Below, piece after piece: positions 8,599 to 16,804 of a stretch of 33,994 nucleotides of DNA. Below the pieces are notes generated by a model. It was not told the origin of the DNA. It searched no databases and saw only the letters and a list, made by a program, of their open reading frames with translations. The stretch is from Roseateles toxinivorans (GTDB lineage Bacteria > Pseudomonadota > Gammaproteobacteria > Burkholderiales > Burkholderiaceae_C), in contig CAMDHE010000046.1 of assembly GCA_945898095.1 (NCBI GenBank), positions 1-33,994 of the forward strand. Direction: 5' to 3'. A program made the translations under genes and the position numbers. Position 1 is the first letter of the stretch. The number at the start of each line of letters is the position of its first letter.

Positions 8599-9591
8599 TC
8601 AGTACTTGCAGGCGTTGTCAGCCATGTAATCGGCGACCTTGATCTTGCCCGCGATGATGTCGGCCTTGATCGCGTCGACCTTGGCCTTCAAGGCCGGGGA
8701 GACAAGCTTGGCGTTGTGCTGGTCGATTGCATAGTCGACGCCGTCTTCCTTGAGCCCCAGATTGCTGACCCCTGGCGTCCAGTTCTTCAACACCTTGAAG
8801 ACCGCCACATCGACACGCTTGACCATCGAGGTCAGCATCGTGCCCGGTTGCAAATGGTTCTGATTGCTGTCGACGCCAATGGCCAGCCGGCCCGCATCCT
8901 TGGCGGCTTGGTAAACGCCAGCGCCGGTGCCGCCGGCCGCAGCAAACACCACGTCCGAGCCGCGGGCGAACTGCGCCTTGGCCAATTCGCTGCCGCGTGT
9001 CGGATCATTCCATGAGCTTGAGGTCGTTCCGGTCATGTTGGCGAACACTTCAGCCTTCGGGTTCGTCGCTTTGACGCCCTGTTCGAAGCCGCATTGGAAC
9101 TTGCGGATCAACGGGATGTCCATGCCACCGACGAAGCTGACCTTGCCGGTCTTGCTCGACAGGATGGCCATCGCGCCGACCAGATAGCTGCCCTCATGTT
9201 CCTTGAACAACAACGACTGCACATTGGGCAGATTGACCACGCCGTCGATGATGACGAAATGAGTCCTGGGGAATTCCTTGGCCACCTGCTCAAGGGCTGA
9301 AGCCTGGGCAAAACCAACGCTGATGATCGGACTGGCGCCGCGTTCGGCCATGCGCCGGATCGCCTGGACGCGCTGGGTGTCATTGCTGATTTCGAATTCC
9401 AGGTAGGGCTTGCCGCTCTCCTGCTTCCAGCGTTCGACACCACGGTAAGCCGACTCGTTGAACGATTTGTCGAACTTGCCGCCCATGTCAAAAATCACCG
9501 CGGGTTGAGTCGTCTGGGCCTGCACCGGAGTCATGGCAGCCGCCATGAACAGAGTCAAGGCGGCGCTGAAAAATGATGGAAAAGCGATCAT
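8599..9591 (-). CDS. BMP-family (PnrA-like) nucleoside-binding protein
   Basis: Periplasmic substrate receptor of the importer. The 330-residue protein starts at ATG 9591 with a signal peptide whose likely cleavage is after PVQA (residue 25). The mature part opens with PAVIFDMGGKFDKSFNESAYRG, the typical start of basic-membrane-protein domains, in which an aspartate pair and a Ser/Asn contact the nucleoside. Later come ASPIISVGFAQ, GSYLVGAMA, VSFVGGMD and AIGVDSNQNH, all expected of the fold. There is no lipobox cysteine, so it is probably soluble in the periplasm. The frame is open upstream to 9732, but that extension has no signal-peptide character. It is the first gene of the run, and the 240 bp upstream probably holds the operon promoter. 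Confidence 0.92.
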   Translation of the reverse strand: MIAFPSFFSAALTLFMAAAMTPVQAQTTQPAVIFDMGGKFDKSFNESAYRGVERWKQESGKPYLEFEISNDTQRVQAIRRMAERGASPIISVGFAQASALEQVAKEFPRTHFVIIDGVVNLPNVQSLLFKEHEGSYLVGAMAILSSKTGKVSFVGGMDIPLIRKFQCGFEQGVKATNPKAEVFANMTGTTSSSWNDPTRGSELAKAQFARGSDVVFAAAGGTGAGVYQAAKDAGRLAIGVDSNQNHLQPGTMLTSMVKRVDVAVFKVLKNWTPGVSNLGLKEDGVDYAIDQHNAKLVSPALKAKVDAIKADIIAGKIKVADYMADNACKY

Positions 9592-9662
9592 GGCGTTGAA
9601 TGGATGACAGGTTGGAACTTGATCGGCAAAATCCGACCGCGGCGACATTGACCGGTTGCCAG

Positions 9663-9691
9663 TGTATCGACTGACCGGCCCGCTACCCCAA
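9663..9691 (-). promoter_or_regulatory. Candidate promoter of the nucleoside import/salvage operon
   Basis: On the minus strand TTGGGG and GATACA are separated by 17 bases, a plausible but imperfect sigma-70 promoter, about 70 bp before the binding-protein ATG. It lies in the 242-bp gap 9592-9833 between the binding-protein start and the end of the exporter adaptor gene. In the rest of that gap I see no gene. I see no clear terminator for the upstream operon. Prediction is by eye only. Confidence 0.25.
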
Positions 9692-9833
9692 GGTTTGCCC
9701 GAATTGATGGCCTCGGCGCCATGGGCAGTCATTGCAGCCCAACGGAATCAACTGCCGACGACCAGATTGGCCACCAAAAACTGCCGCCAGAATCGGCTCC
9801 GGAATTGTCTTTAACTGTGGCCTGGGCCAAGCC

Positions 9834-11033
9834 TCAGACCTTGCGCTCCACCACCCGCACGCCGTCAGTCACGCCAGAGGGCGGATAGATGATGACTTGA
9901 GCGCCGGCAAGCAGGCCCTTGCGTACCCAGGCGACCTGGCTGTTGCGCGCTTCGAGCTCGACTTCGGTCAGCCTGGCACGCCCGCCTTCGAGCAGGAACA
10001 CGCCGCGCTGGCCCGCAGTTCCTCCAGGCAGCGGGAACACCGCGCTGACCGGTACCAACAACGCGTTTTCCTGGCTGCGCGTGATGATTTTCAGCGCGAC
10101 CCGGAAGCCATCGCCGAGTTGCAGGCGCTGAGCCGCAGGACTGGTCAATTGGACGATCACACGTACCCGCTGCTCCTCCACGCCGAGCGCGGAAATTTTC
10201 GTGAACGCACCAGGTTCGACCCGACTGACCAGGCCTTCGAGCTTTTGCGCCCCGCCCCAGCGGTCGATCACGACCTTGCTCCCCGGACTCGCCTGCAAGG
10301 CATCGCTGGTCAAGAGCTCGGCCACCAATTCGAGCCGGCTGATGTCGCCGATCTCGAGCAGCGGCATACCCAGATTGACCACCGCTTCGCTGGCCTGTTG
10401 CAGTCGCAAGACCTGCCCGGCAACGGGTGAGCGCAGCTCGAAGGCCTTGCCACTGCCCTGATTGACCAAGCCCAGGGCCGCGCGAGCCTGTGCCAAGCCA
10501 GATTGGGCGACCTGCAGTTCGGCAGCTGCAGCCGCCTGTTCCTGCGTGGCGGCCTGCAGATTCAACTGATCGGTCTCGAGCTTGGCTGCGCCGACGAAAC
10601 CCTGTTGCGCCAATTGCTCGCTGCGCGCCAGCTCGCGCCGCGCCTGCGCCGAGCCAACCCGCGCCAATTCGAACCGACTGCCAGCAGCGCGCAGCATGGC
10701 CGCTGCAGCCGCCACGCGCGACCCCAGTTCGGCCTGGCTGCGCGCATCGATCAGCGGCGAGGCCGCAGGCAGGATGCGCCCGAGCAGCGCACCGACCGCG
10801 ACGCCATCGCCTTCACGCAAGCTTGGCCGCAACCACAAGCCGGCCAGCGGTGCCGAAACCAGATAGCGGTCGACCACCCGGGTCCTGCCGTCCTCCTCGA
10901 CGCTGCTCTCGAAACGCCCCACAGCCAGCAGCGCCGTTTCAACCGGCACCGGCCGCGGCGCAAAGGCCCAGGCCAGCAGGGCGGCCAATGCCAGCGCGCC
11001 CCCGGCCAACCCCAATTTGCTTCGCGTCTGCAT
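9834..11033 (-). CDS. HlyD/MFP-family periplasmic adaptor of an ABC exporter
   Basis: Membrane-fusion protein, 399 residues. One N-terminal membrane anchor (about residues 7-26) is followed by a barrel/lipoyl half-motif (YLVSAPLAGLWLRPSLREGDGVAVG). A long alanine/glutamine-rich coiled-coil hairpin follows (about 95-200), then the second lipoyl half (FELRSPVAGQVLRLQQASEAVVNLGMPLLEIGD) and beta-barrel domains. It starts three bases after the permease stop and is the third gene of the exporter operon. It should link the inner-membrane permease to an outer-membrane channel; no TolC-like gene is in the window. The substrate is unknown: related systems export macrolides, glycolipids or peptides. 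Confidence 0.9.
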   Translation of the reverse strand: MQTRSKLGLAGGALALAALLAWAFAPRPVPVETALLAVGRFESSVEEDGRTRVVDRYLVSAPLAGLWLRPSLREGDGVAVGALLGRILPAASPLIDARSQAELGSRVAAAAAMLRAAGSRFELARVGSAQARRELARSEQLAQQGFVGAAKLETDQLNLQAATQEQAAAAAELQVAQSGLAQARAALGLVNQGSGKAFELRSPVAGQVLRLQQASEAVVNLGMPLLEIGDISRLELVAELLTSDALQASPGSKVVIDRWGGAQKLEGLVSRVEPGAFTKISALGVEEQRVRVIVQLTSPAAQRLQLGDGFRVALKIITRSQENALLVPVSAVFPLPGGTAGQRGVFLLEGGRARLTEVELEARNSQVAWVRKGLLAGAQVIIYPPSGVTDGVRVVERKV

Positions 11034-11036
11034 CGC

Positions 11037-13415
11037 TCATTCCCTCGTTTTCAAGGCTGCCACCAGGTCGAGCCGGTCGATCCGCCGGCGCACCACCAAG
11101 GCGCTGGCCAAGCCCGCGGCAAACACCGCCAGCGCCGCCCAGGCATAGGTGCGAGGCTGAATCACGACCGGAAAGAAGAACTGATCCGATTTCAGCAGCC
11201 CGACGATCAGTTGAGTCAAACCCCAGCCGAGCCAGAGCCCCAGCGGCACGGCGATCGCGATGCTCAAGGCCAACTCACCGAGCAGCAAGGCCGAGACCTC
11301 GGCACGGGTGAAACCAAGTACGCGCAGCGACGCCAACTCCCAGGCCCGCTCGGCCAGCGCGATGCGCGCGTTGTTGTAGACCACGCCGACCGCGATGACG
11401 CTGGCAAAGAGCGTCAGCAAGGTGCTCATGATCCGCACATTGCGCGCGCTGATGTCCTGCATATTGCGCAACAGCGTCGCCTTGCTGAAAGCGCCGACGA
11501 CGCGCGGCAAGGACTTGCTTGCCAGCAGCAACGCAGGCTCGGCACCGCGTTCCAGCGAGAGCGAAAACTGTGTGCTGACATCGCCCTCGCCAAGCCAGGC
11601 ATTCAACGCCCGACGCTCGGCATAGATATTCAGTCCCATCATCTCGCGCGTCACAGCCTCCAGCGGCAGCAGCAGCACGCGCCGGCTTCCCTCGAGCAAT
11701 TCGACCCGAATGAGGTCGCCGACGCGCAAGCCGAGCTTGTCGGCCAGGCGGTCAGTCAGCACCAAGCCGGCCGTGCCTGGCATTGTCTGGCGGCCCTCCA
11801 CGTCGATGATGCGGCGCAGCTCAGGGCTGGCGGCATAACCCTGGATAACGCCGCGCTCGCTCTGATGCCCATTGACCAGTCGCACCGCCAGGTTGCGTCC
11901 GGACTCGACCGCCAGTACGCCGGGCAAGCGCTGCAATTCATACCGAGCTGCATCGTCGCCGGCCTCGCCGAGCCACATGATCACGTCGCTGCGCATGGCC
12001 AGGTTGAACTGCGTGTCGACGATGTAGTCGATTGCATCGCGAAAGAAGTTGCCCATCACGACGATCGCCACCGCGGCCGCCACACCGCCGATCGACAGCG
12101 CAGTCCGCCACGGGCGACGCTCCATATTTCGCGCAATCATCCGCCAGGCGACCGATGTCTGGTCGCGCGACAAGCGCCTGACCAGCAGCTCGAGCAGCGA
12201 GCGCCGGAAGCGTCCCGGGGCGGCGGGCCGCATCGCTTCGGCGGGCGCCAATCTCACGGTGGCGGCGATCGCATTCAAGGTCCCGATGACTGCGGTGGCG
12301 ATCGTGACGCCGGCACTGATCAGCACCAAGGCGGGCGCCACGCGGTGCTCGAAACGCTGGAATTGGAACAACTCGGCATAGAGCAAGGTCAGCTGCGCGC
12401 CGAGCCAGTCGCCCAATGCGATGCCCAACGTCATGCCGATCAAGGTGATCAGCAGCACCAGTTTCAGGTAATGGGCGGCAATAATTCGATTGGGGTAACC
12501 AAGCGCCTTCAGCGCCGCCACCTGCTCGCGCTGCGTCGCTACCAACCGCGACACCACCACGTTGAGCAAAAAGGCCGCCACGCCAAGAAAAATCGAAGGC
12601 AACACGGTGCCGAGCACGCGTTGCTCATTGATTTCGTTGTCGAGCATCAGGTGCGATGGTTGGTCGACGCGCCCATGCGCTTCGCGTCCGCCGTAAGGAG
12701 CGAGCAAGTCGGCCAGTCCGGCAATTACCGCCGTCTCGGAAGCGCCGGGGGCGAGCTTGACGCTGACCCGGTTGAAGGCACCACGCATGTCGTAGGCAGC
12801 TGCCAGCAACTCGCGATCGAGCCAGAACACGCCGAAGCCGCGCACATCGGGCATGCCGGCCATGCCGGCAAAAATGTATTCCGGCGACAGCGCCGTGCCG
12901 ACCATGACCAGTTCACGCTGCCGGCCGTTGATCAGCGCCGACAGCCGAGCGCCGGGCTTGAGGCCATGGGCTTGGGCAAAGGCCTGCGAGATCAAAACTT
13001 CGATGACCGCCCCGCCGCTCTGATCCGGTCCCAGGCTGCGTCCGCTGCGCAGCGTCACCAGGTTCATGCGCGGCGGCTGGCGCAGATCGAGTCCGATCAT
13101 CTGGCCGATGATCGGGTCCGCCAGGCCGGCGATTTCGACCCTAACCACCTGTTCCAGCGTCGTCTGCACATCGGCCACGCCGGGTAATTCAAGCATCTGC
13201 GCCTGCAAAGCCAGCGGCGCGCGCTTCAGACTGGCGAACAAGTCGGCAAAACGCCCTTCGGCGTAGAACTCATCGCGCGCGCTGGCCAGCGAATCAACCG
13301 CCGACAAGCTGGTGATGAAGCCAGCGATGCCGCTGGCCACCACCAATGCGATCGTCAGCGCCTGACTCCACATCAGGCGCAGGTCACGCAGCAGCTTGCG
13401 GTCCAGCGCTTTCAT
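11037..13415 (-). CDS. ABC exporter permease with two FtsX-like domains
   Basis: Inner-membrane permease of 792 residues. An N-terminal membrane segment (about residues 15-38) is followed by a large periplasmic region. A first FtsX block around residues 270-400 contains EQVAALKALGYPNRIIAAHYLK. A second periplasmic region and a C-terminal FtsX block (last ~130 residues) with ERAWELASLRVLGFTRAEVSALLLGE follow. The duplicated FtsX architecture resembles YbbP-type and DevC/LolC-related exporters more than single-domain MacB. ATG 13415 lies 7 bp after the ATPase stop; the frame is open to 13523 but that part overlaps the ATPase gene. The substrate cannot be predicted. Confidence 0.9.
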   Translation of the reverse strand: MKALDRKLLRDLRLMWSQALTIALVVASGIAGFITSLSAVDSLASARDEFYAEGRFADLFASLKRAPLALQAQMLELPGVADVQTTLEQVVRVEIAGLADPIIGQMIGLDLRQPPRMNLVTLRSGRSLGPDQSGGAVIEVLISQAFAQAHGLKPGARLSALINGRQRELVMVGTALSPEYIFAGMAGMPDVRGFGVFWLDRELLAAAYDMRGAFNRVSVKLAPGASETAVIAGLADLLAPYGGREAHGRVDQPSHLMLDNEINEQRVLGTVLPSIFLGVAAFLLNVVVSRLVATQREQVAALKALGYPNRIIAAHYLKLVLLITLIGMTLGIALGDWLGAQLTLLYAELFQFQRFEHRVAPALVLISAGVTIATAVIGTLNAIAATVRLAPAEAMRPAAPGRFRRSLLELLVRRLSRDQTSVAWRMIARNMERRPWRTALSIGGVAAAVAIVVMGNFFRDAIDYIVDTQFNLAMRSDVIMWLGEAGDDAARYELQRLPGVLAVESGRNLAVRLVNGHQSERGVIQGYAASPELRRIIDVEGRQTMPGTAGLVLTDRLADKLGLRVGDLIRVELLEGSRRVLLLPLEAVTREMMGLNIYAERRALNAWLGEGDVSTQFSLSLERGAEPALLLASKSLPRVVGAFSKATLLRNMQDISARNVRIMSTLLTLFASVIAVGVVYNNARIALAERAWELASLRVLGFTRAEVSALLLGELALSIAIAVPLGLWLGWGLTQLIVGLLKSDQFFFPVVIQPRTYAWAALAVFAAGLASALVVRRRIDRLDLVAALKTRE

Positions 13416-13422
13416 GCCGCGC

Positions 13423-14142
13423 TCACCACGACAACTCCGATGGCGCGAGCTTGTGTTGGTTGCTTTCGATCCGCTGCACTCCGCCGTCGCTGAGGTAGAT
13501 GACGCGATCGGCCATCCCGGCAATTGCCGCGTTGTGCGTGATCACTACCGCAGTGGTGCCGAGTTCCTGGTTGATCCGGGCGATCACCTCCAGCACCAGC
13601 TTGCCGGTCTGGTAGTCGAGTGCGCCGGTCGGTTCGTCGCAGAGCAGCAAGTCGGGCCGCTTGACGATGGCCCGCGCAATCGCCACGCGCTGCTGCTCGC
13701 CGCCCGACAGCTGCGCCGGAAAATGGTCCGCTCGCGGCAGCAAGCCAACCATCGCGATCGCCTCGTCGACTGGCATCGGGTCGGTCGCGATGTCGGTGAC
13801 AAGTGCAATGTTCTCGCGCACGGTCAGGCTGGGAATCAGGTTGTAGAACTGGAACACGAAGCCGACATGCTCACGCCGGTAGCGGGTCAGTTCGGCTTCG
13901 CTGGCACCGCTGAGCTGGTGTTCGGCAAAATGCAGCAGGCCGCTGCTGGGAACATCGAGCCCGCCAAGGATGTTCAACAAGGTCGACTTGCCACTGCCTG
14001 AAGGTCCCAGCAAGACGATGAATTCGCCGCGCGAAATCTGCAGATCGACGCTTTTCAACGCATGGACGGCAGTCTCGCCTTCGCCATAGGTCTTGGTGAT
14101 GGCTTTGGCCTTGAAGACAGGCAGGCGGATCGCTACAGACAT
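13423..14142 (-). CDS. ABC exporter ATPase, LolD/MacB/DevA type
   Basis: Single ABC domain of 239 residues. Features are an N-terminal [20 protein letters not shown] strand, Walker [13 protein letters not shown]-loop [15 protein letters not shown], signature [17 protein letters not shown], Walker [13 protein letters not shown] and the switch histidine in VVITHN. The sequence between Walker A and Q-loop is typical of transporters that work on FtsX-type permeases. I chose ATG 14142 ([10 protein letters not shown]); an upstream in-frame extension to 14232 is not family-like. It is the first gene of the ATPase-permease-adaptor operon. The 135 bp between it and the divergent small gene at 14278 would hold both promoters, and I see no distinctive site there. 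Confidence 0.92.
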   Translation of the reverse strand: MSVAIRLPVFKAKAITKTYGEGETAVHALKSVDLQISRGEFIVLLGPSGSGKSTLLNILGGLDVPSSGLLHFAEHQLSGASEAELTRYRREHVGFVFQFYNLIPSLTVRENIALVTDIATDPMPVDEAIAMVGLLPRADHFPAQLSGGEQQRVAIARAIVKRPDLLLCDEPTGALDYQTGKLVLEVIARINQELGTTAVVITHNAAIAGMADRVIYLSDGGVQRIESNQHKLAPSELSW

Positions 14143-14277
14143 GCCCCGAGCGTGGCAGCCTGCAGGCTCGACCACCTTGAGTAACAGCAAGGCTGCCATT
14201 TGAAGCTGCCCAACGGTATCGGCTATCCTCACAACGCAATGTCAAGCCACAGCAACCCAGTGAACCCGCAGCGAAAA

Positions 14278-14502
14278 ATGAATCTGTTCACCTGGCTGAG
14301 CGCCAAACTGGTCAAGCGCCAGCTACCGTTGACCGACAAACAGCGTGCGCTGGATCTGATCGCCGCCATCGACGCTGGCGGCTTGCCCTTGAACCCGGCG
14401 CGAGTCAACGACATCGCAAGAAAATTGGGTCTGGAAGTCTCGACCAAAGCGCCGCTGGAACAGACGCTCGAACGGATCAGGGCCGCTTGCAAGCGGCTGT
14501 AG
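14278..14502 (+). CDS. Small uncharacterised protein
   Basis: A 74-residue basic protein with no signal peptide, opening MNLFTWLSAKLVKRQLPLTD. It has an ordered-looking alpha-helical body (KQRALDLIAAIDAGGLPLNP, then VNDIARKLGLEV). It reads like a genuine coding sequence: codon use resembles its neighbours, and no competing long frame looks better. In-frame ATGs also exist at 14239 and 14200. I prefer 14278 because the preceding residues (serine/asparagine/proline-rich) look like leader sequence, but 14239 is possible. I do not recognise a function; I have a general impression of similar short proteins in Burkholderiales but cannot verify it. It points towards the feo genes 170 bp downstream and may be independent of them. 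Confidence 0.6.
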   Translation: MNLFTWLSAKLVKRQLPLTDKQRALDLIAAIDAGGLPLNPARVNDIARKLGLEVSTKAPLEQTLERIRAACKRL

Positions 14503-14508
14503 CAGCCG

Positions 14509-14613
14509 TCACTTGGCGCGGCGCCGACCATTGGTTTCCTGCGGCGCCAGATCGGTGACGCTGACGCCACCCAGTTGAGCATAAGCAAGCGAACCCTGCG
14601 CTTTCATCGGCAT
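14509..14613 (-). CDS. Possible 34-residue small ORF opposite the feo promoter
   Basis: The 171-bp gap before feoA contains a minus-strand frame with two possible ATGs (14613 and 14607) encoding a 34-residue peptide. It begins MPMKAQGSLAYAQLGG and ends in the basic tail NGRRRAK. Its first ATG overlaps the Fur box, so if expressed it might be iron-controlled. There is no clear ribosome-binding site and I recognise no family. It could be chance or the remnant of a longer gene. Confidence 0.2.
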   Translation of the reverse strand: MPMKAQGSLAYAQLGGVSVTDLAPQETNGRRRAK

Positions 14614-14631
14614 ATAATGAGAATCATTCTT
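14613..14631 (+). promoter_or_regulatory. Fur box over the feoAB promoter
   Basis: The 19 bases TATAATGAGAATCATTCTT match the classical Fur consensus GATAATGATAATCATTATC at 15 of 19 positions. Its first six bases are also a perfect sigma-70 -10 hexamer (TATAAT) for the plus strand. The site lies 42 bp before the feoA ATG. Fur-Fe(II) binding here would directly cover the -10 and repress ferrous iron uptake when iron is plentiful. The -35 region is poor, so the exact promoter is uncertain. Confidence 0.85.
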
Positions 14632-14673
14632 AATTGGAATCCTGCGTTCAGCTTCAGGCCAACTGCCTCAACC

Positions 14674-14943
14674 ATGCAAACTACTGCCCCAGCCAGCCTC
14701 GCGCAGGCCGAGATTGGCCAGGCACTTGTGGTGCTTGGCGTCAACGCACCCAGCCATGCTCCTGAATGGGCCGCCTGGCTGGAGGAGATCGGTTTTCTGC
14801 CAGGCGAAGCGGTCAAGGTGATGGCACGCGGCCTGCCCGGCGCCGACCCCTTGGTGGTTCGCATTGGTCAATCGACTTTTGCCTTGCGCCGTGCAGAAGC
14901 TGAATGCATTGCCGTCAGTCATCCGGCAGCCTGCCTTGCGTGA
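14674..14943 (+). CDS. feoA: Ferrous iron transport protein FeoA
   Basis: Small cytoplasmic SH3-like partner of FeoB, 89 residues from ATG 14674. It shows the usual pattern: LEEIGFLPGEAVKVMARGLPGADPLVVRIGQSTFALRRAEAECIAV, i.e. a turn with LGF/IGF-PG, a beta-strand core and the final R-xx-A segment. The frame extends upstream to 14575, but that would read through the Fur-controlled promoter, so the internal ATG is the real start. It is immediately followed by feoB, and both are controlled by the upstream Fur box. No feoC is present. Confidence 0.92.
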   Translation: MQTTAPASLAQAEIGQALVVLGVNAPSHAPEWAAWLEEIGFLPGEAVKVMARGLPGADPLVVRIGQSTFALRRAEAECIAVSHPAACLA

Positions 14944-14956
14944 GGCAGTTGTCCAT

Positions 14957-16804
14957 GTGCACCGCGGTGGCCCTCTGGTGGCGCTGGTGGGCAACCCGAA
15001 CTGCGGCAAGACCGCCCTTTTCAATCGCCTGACCGGCAGCCACCAGAAGGTCGCCAACTACGCCGGTGTGACCGTCGAACGCAAGGAAGGACGCTTGCTC
15101 AGCGCTGCGGGCAAGACGCTGCGCCTGCTCGATCTGCCCGGCACCTACAGCCTGCATCCCCGCTCGCCCGATGAGGGCATCACCTGCGATGTGCTGGCCG
15201 GTCGGGCCCGCGGCGAAAAGCGCCCCGACCTGGTCGTCTGTGTGCTCGACGCAACCAATCTGCGCCGCAATCTGCGTCTGGTGCTGGCAGTCAAGCGCCT
15301 GGGCCTGCCCTGCATCGTGGTGCTGAACATGGCTGACCTTGCGGCCAAGCGCGGCCTGTTGCTGGACCCGACCGCCTTGTCGGCGGCGCTGGGGATGCCG
15401 GTGGTCAGAACAGTGGCCATCAAGGGCGAAGGCATCGAAGAATTGCGCGCCCTGCTCGACCAGCGCGAAATCTGGGCGCCGACAGGTGAATTGCTGCCGG
15501 CAGCAACCACCGCCGACCATGACCAGGTACGACAAATCCTGCAGTCGCTCGGACTCGACCAGCAAAGCCCGCAACTGCCCAGCGATCGCATCGACCGCGT
15601 GTTACTGCACCCATGGCTCGGCCCCTTGATCCTGCTGCTGGTGCTGTTCTTGCTGTTCCAGGCGGTATTTTCCTGGGCCGAAGCGCCGATGGAAGCGATC
15701 AAGTCAGGCATGGCCTGGCTGGGCACCATGACAGCCAATGCGCTGCCTGACAGCTGGCTGCGCAGTCTGCTGGTTGACGGCGTGATCGCTGGCGCCGGCA
15801 GCGTGCTGGCCTTCCTGCCGCAAATCCTGCTGCTGTTCTTTTTCATTCTGGTGCTCGAAGAGTCGGGTTACCTGCCGCGCGCGGCCTTCTTGCTCGATCG
15901 CTTGATGGGCAGCGTCGGCCTGTCAGGGCGCAGCTTCATTCCGCTGCTGTCGAGCTTTGCCTGCGCGATCCCGGGCATCATGGCGACGCGCAGCATTGCC
16001 AATCCGCGCGACCGCATGGTCACCATCATGATTGCACCGCTGATGACCTGCTCGGCCAGGCTGCCGGTCTACGCGCTGCTGATCGGCGCTTTCATTCCGC
16101 AGCGCGAGGTCTGGGGCGGCGTGGAACTACAAGGGCTGGTGCTGTTGGGCCTTTATCTGGCGGGCATTGCCGGCGCCTTGGGCGTGGCCTGGTTCTTGAA
16201 GCAATTCACCAGCGGCAAACAGGTCAGGCCGCTGATGATGGAATTGCCCAGCTACCACTGGCCCGATCCGCGCAATGTGCTGATCGGACTCTGGCAACGT
16301 GCAGCCATCTTCATCAAGCGCGTCGGCGGCATCATCTTGCTGCTGACGCTGGCCTTGTGGGCGCTGGCCAGCTTTCCAGCCGCGCCGCCGGGGGCTACGG
16401 GCCAGCCGATCGAGTACAGCATCGCCGGCATGCTCGGTCATGGTCTGGCGGTCTTGCTCGAGCCGATCGGCTTCAACTGGCAGATCAGCTTGGCCCTGGT
16501 GCCGGGTCTGGCGGCGCGCGAAGTGGTGATCAGCTCGCTTGGCACCGTCTACGCCTTGTCGGCCAATGCCAAGGACGCCGCGCAAGCCCTGACGCCCTTG
16601 ATCGCGCAGAGCTGGAGCCTGCCAACCGCATTTTCGCTGCTCGCCTGGTTCGTTTTCGCGCCGCAATGCCTGGCCACCTTGGCGGCGGTGAGGCGCGAAA
16701 CCGGCAGCCTCAAGCTACCGCTGATCATGACCGCCTACCTGTTCGGGCTCGCTTATCTGGCGGCATTCATCACCTTCCGGGTCAGCAGCAGCTTACTGGG
16801 CTGA
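14957..16804 (+). CDS. feoB: Ferrous iron transporter FeoB
   Basis: Inner-membrane Fe(II) transporter with an N-terminal G-protein domain, 615 residues from GTG 14957. G1 is GNPNCGKT (residues 12-19), then YAGVTVERKEG (G2), LDLPGTYSL (G3), NMAD (G4) and AIKGEG (G5 region). A helical GDI region follows, then the membrane part with Gate motifs including SSFACAIPGIMATRSI and LAAREVVISSLG. No ATG precedes the first G-domain strand; candidates are GTG 14957 (13 bp after the feoA stop), TTG 14936 (overlapping feoA) and TTG 14864 (unlikely). GTG gives the most family-like N-terminus. The 3' end overlaps the convergent MATE gene by 12 bp. Confidence 0.93.
   Translation: MHRGGPLVALVGNPNCGKTALFNRLTGSHQKVANYAGVTVERKEGRLLSAAGKTLRLLDLPGTYSLHPRSPDEGITCDVLAGRARGEKRPDLVVCVLDATNLRRNLRLVLAVKRLGLPCIVVLNMADLAAKRGLLLDPTALSAALGMPVVRTVAIKGEGIEELRALLDQREIWAPTGELLPAATTADHDQVRQILQSLGLDQQSPQLPSDRIDRVLLHPWLGPLILLLVLFLLFQAVFSWAEAPMEAIKSGMAWLGTMTANALPDSWLRSLLVDGVIAGAGSVLAFLPQILLLFFFILVLEESGYLPRAAFLLDRLMGSVGLSGRSFIPLLSSFACAIPGIMATRSIANPRDRMVTIMIAPLMTCSARLPVYALLIGAFIPQREVWGGVELQGLVLLGLYLAGIAGALGVAWFLKQFTSGKQVRPLMMELPSYHWPDPRNVLIGLWQRAAIFIKRVGGIILLLTLALWALASFPAAPPGATGQPIEYSIAGMLGHGLAVLLEPIGFNWQISLALVPGLAAREVVISSLGTVYALSANAKDAAQALTPLIAQSWSLPTAFSLLAWFVFAPQCLATLAAVRRETGSLKLPLIMTAYLFGLAYLAAFITFRVSSSLLG

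Noticed and set aside
10503-13187. 894-residue open frame on the plus strand
   Set aside because: It lies opposite the exporter permease and adaptor genes, is rich in Gln, Arg and His, and shows no family features; it is an antisense shadow of GC-rich coding DNA.
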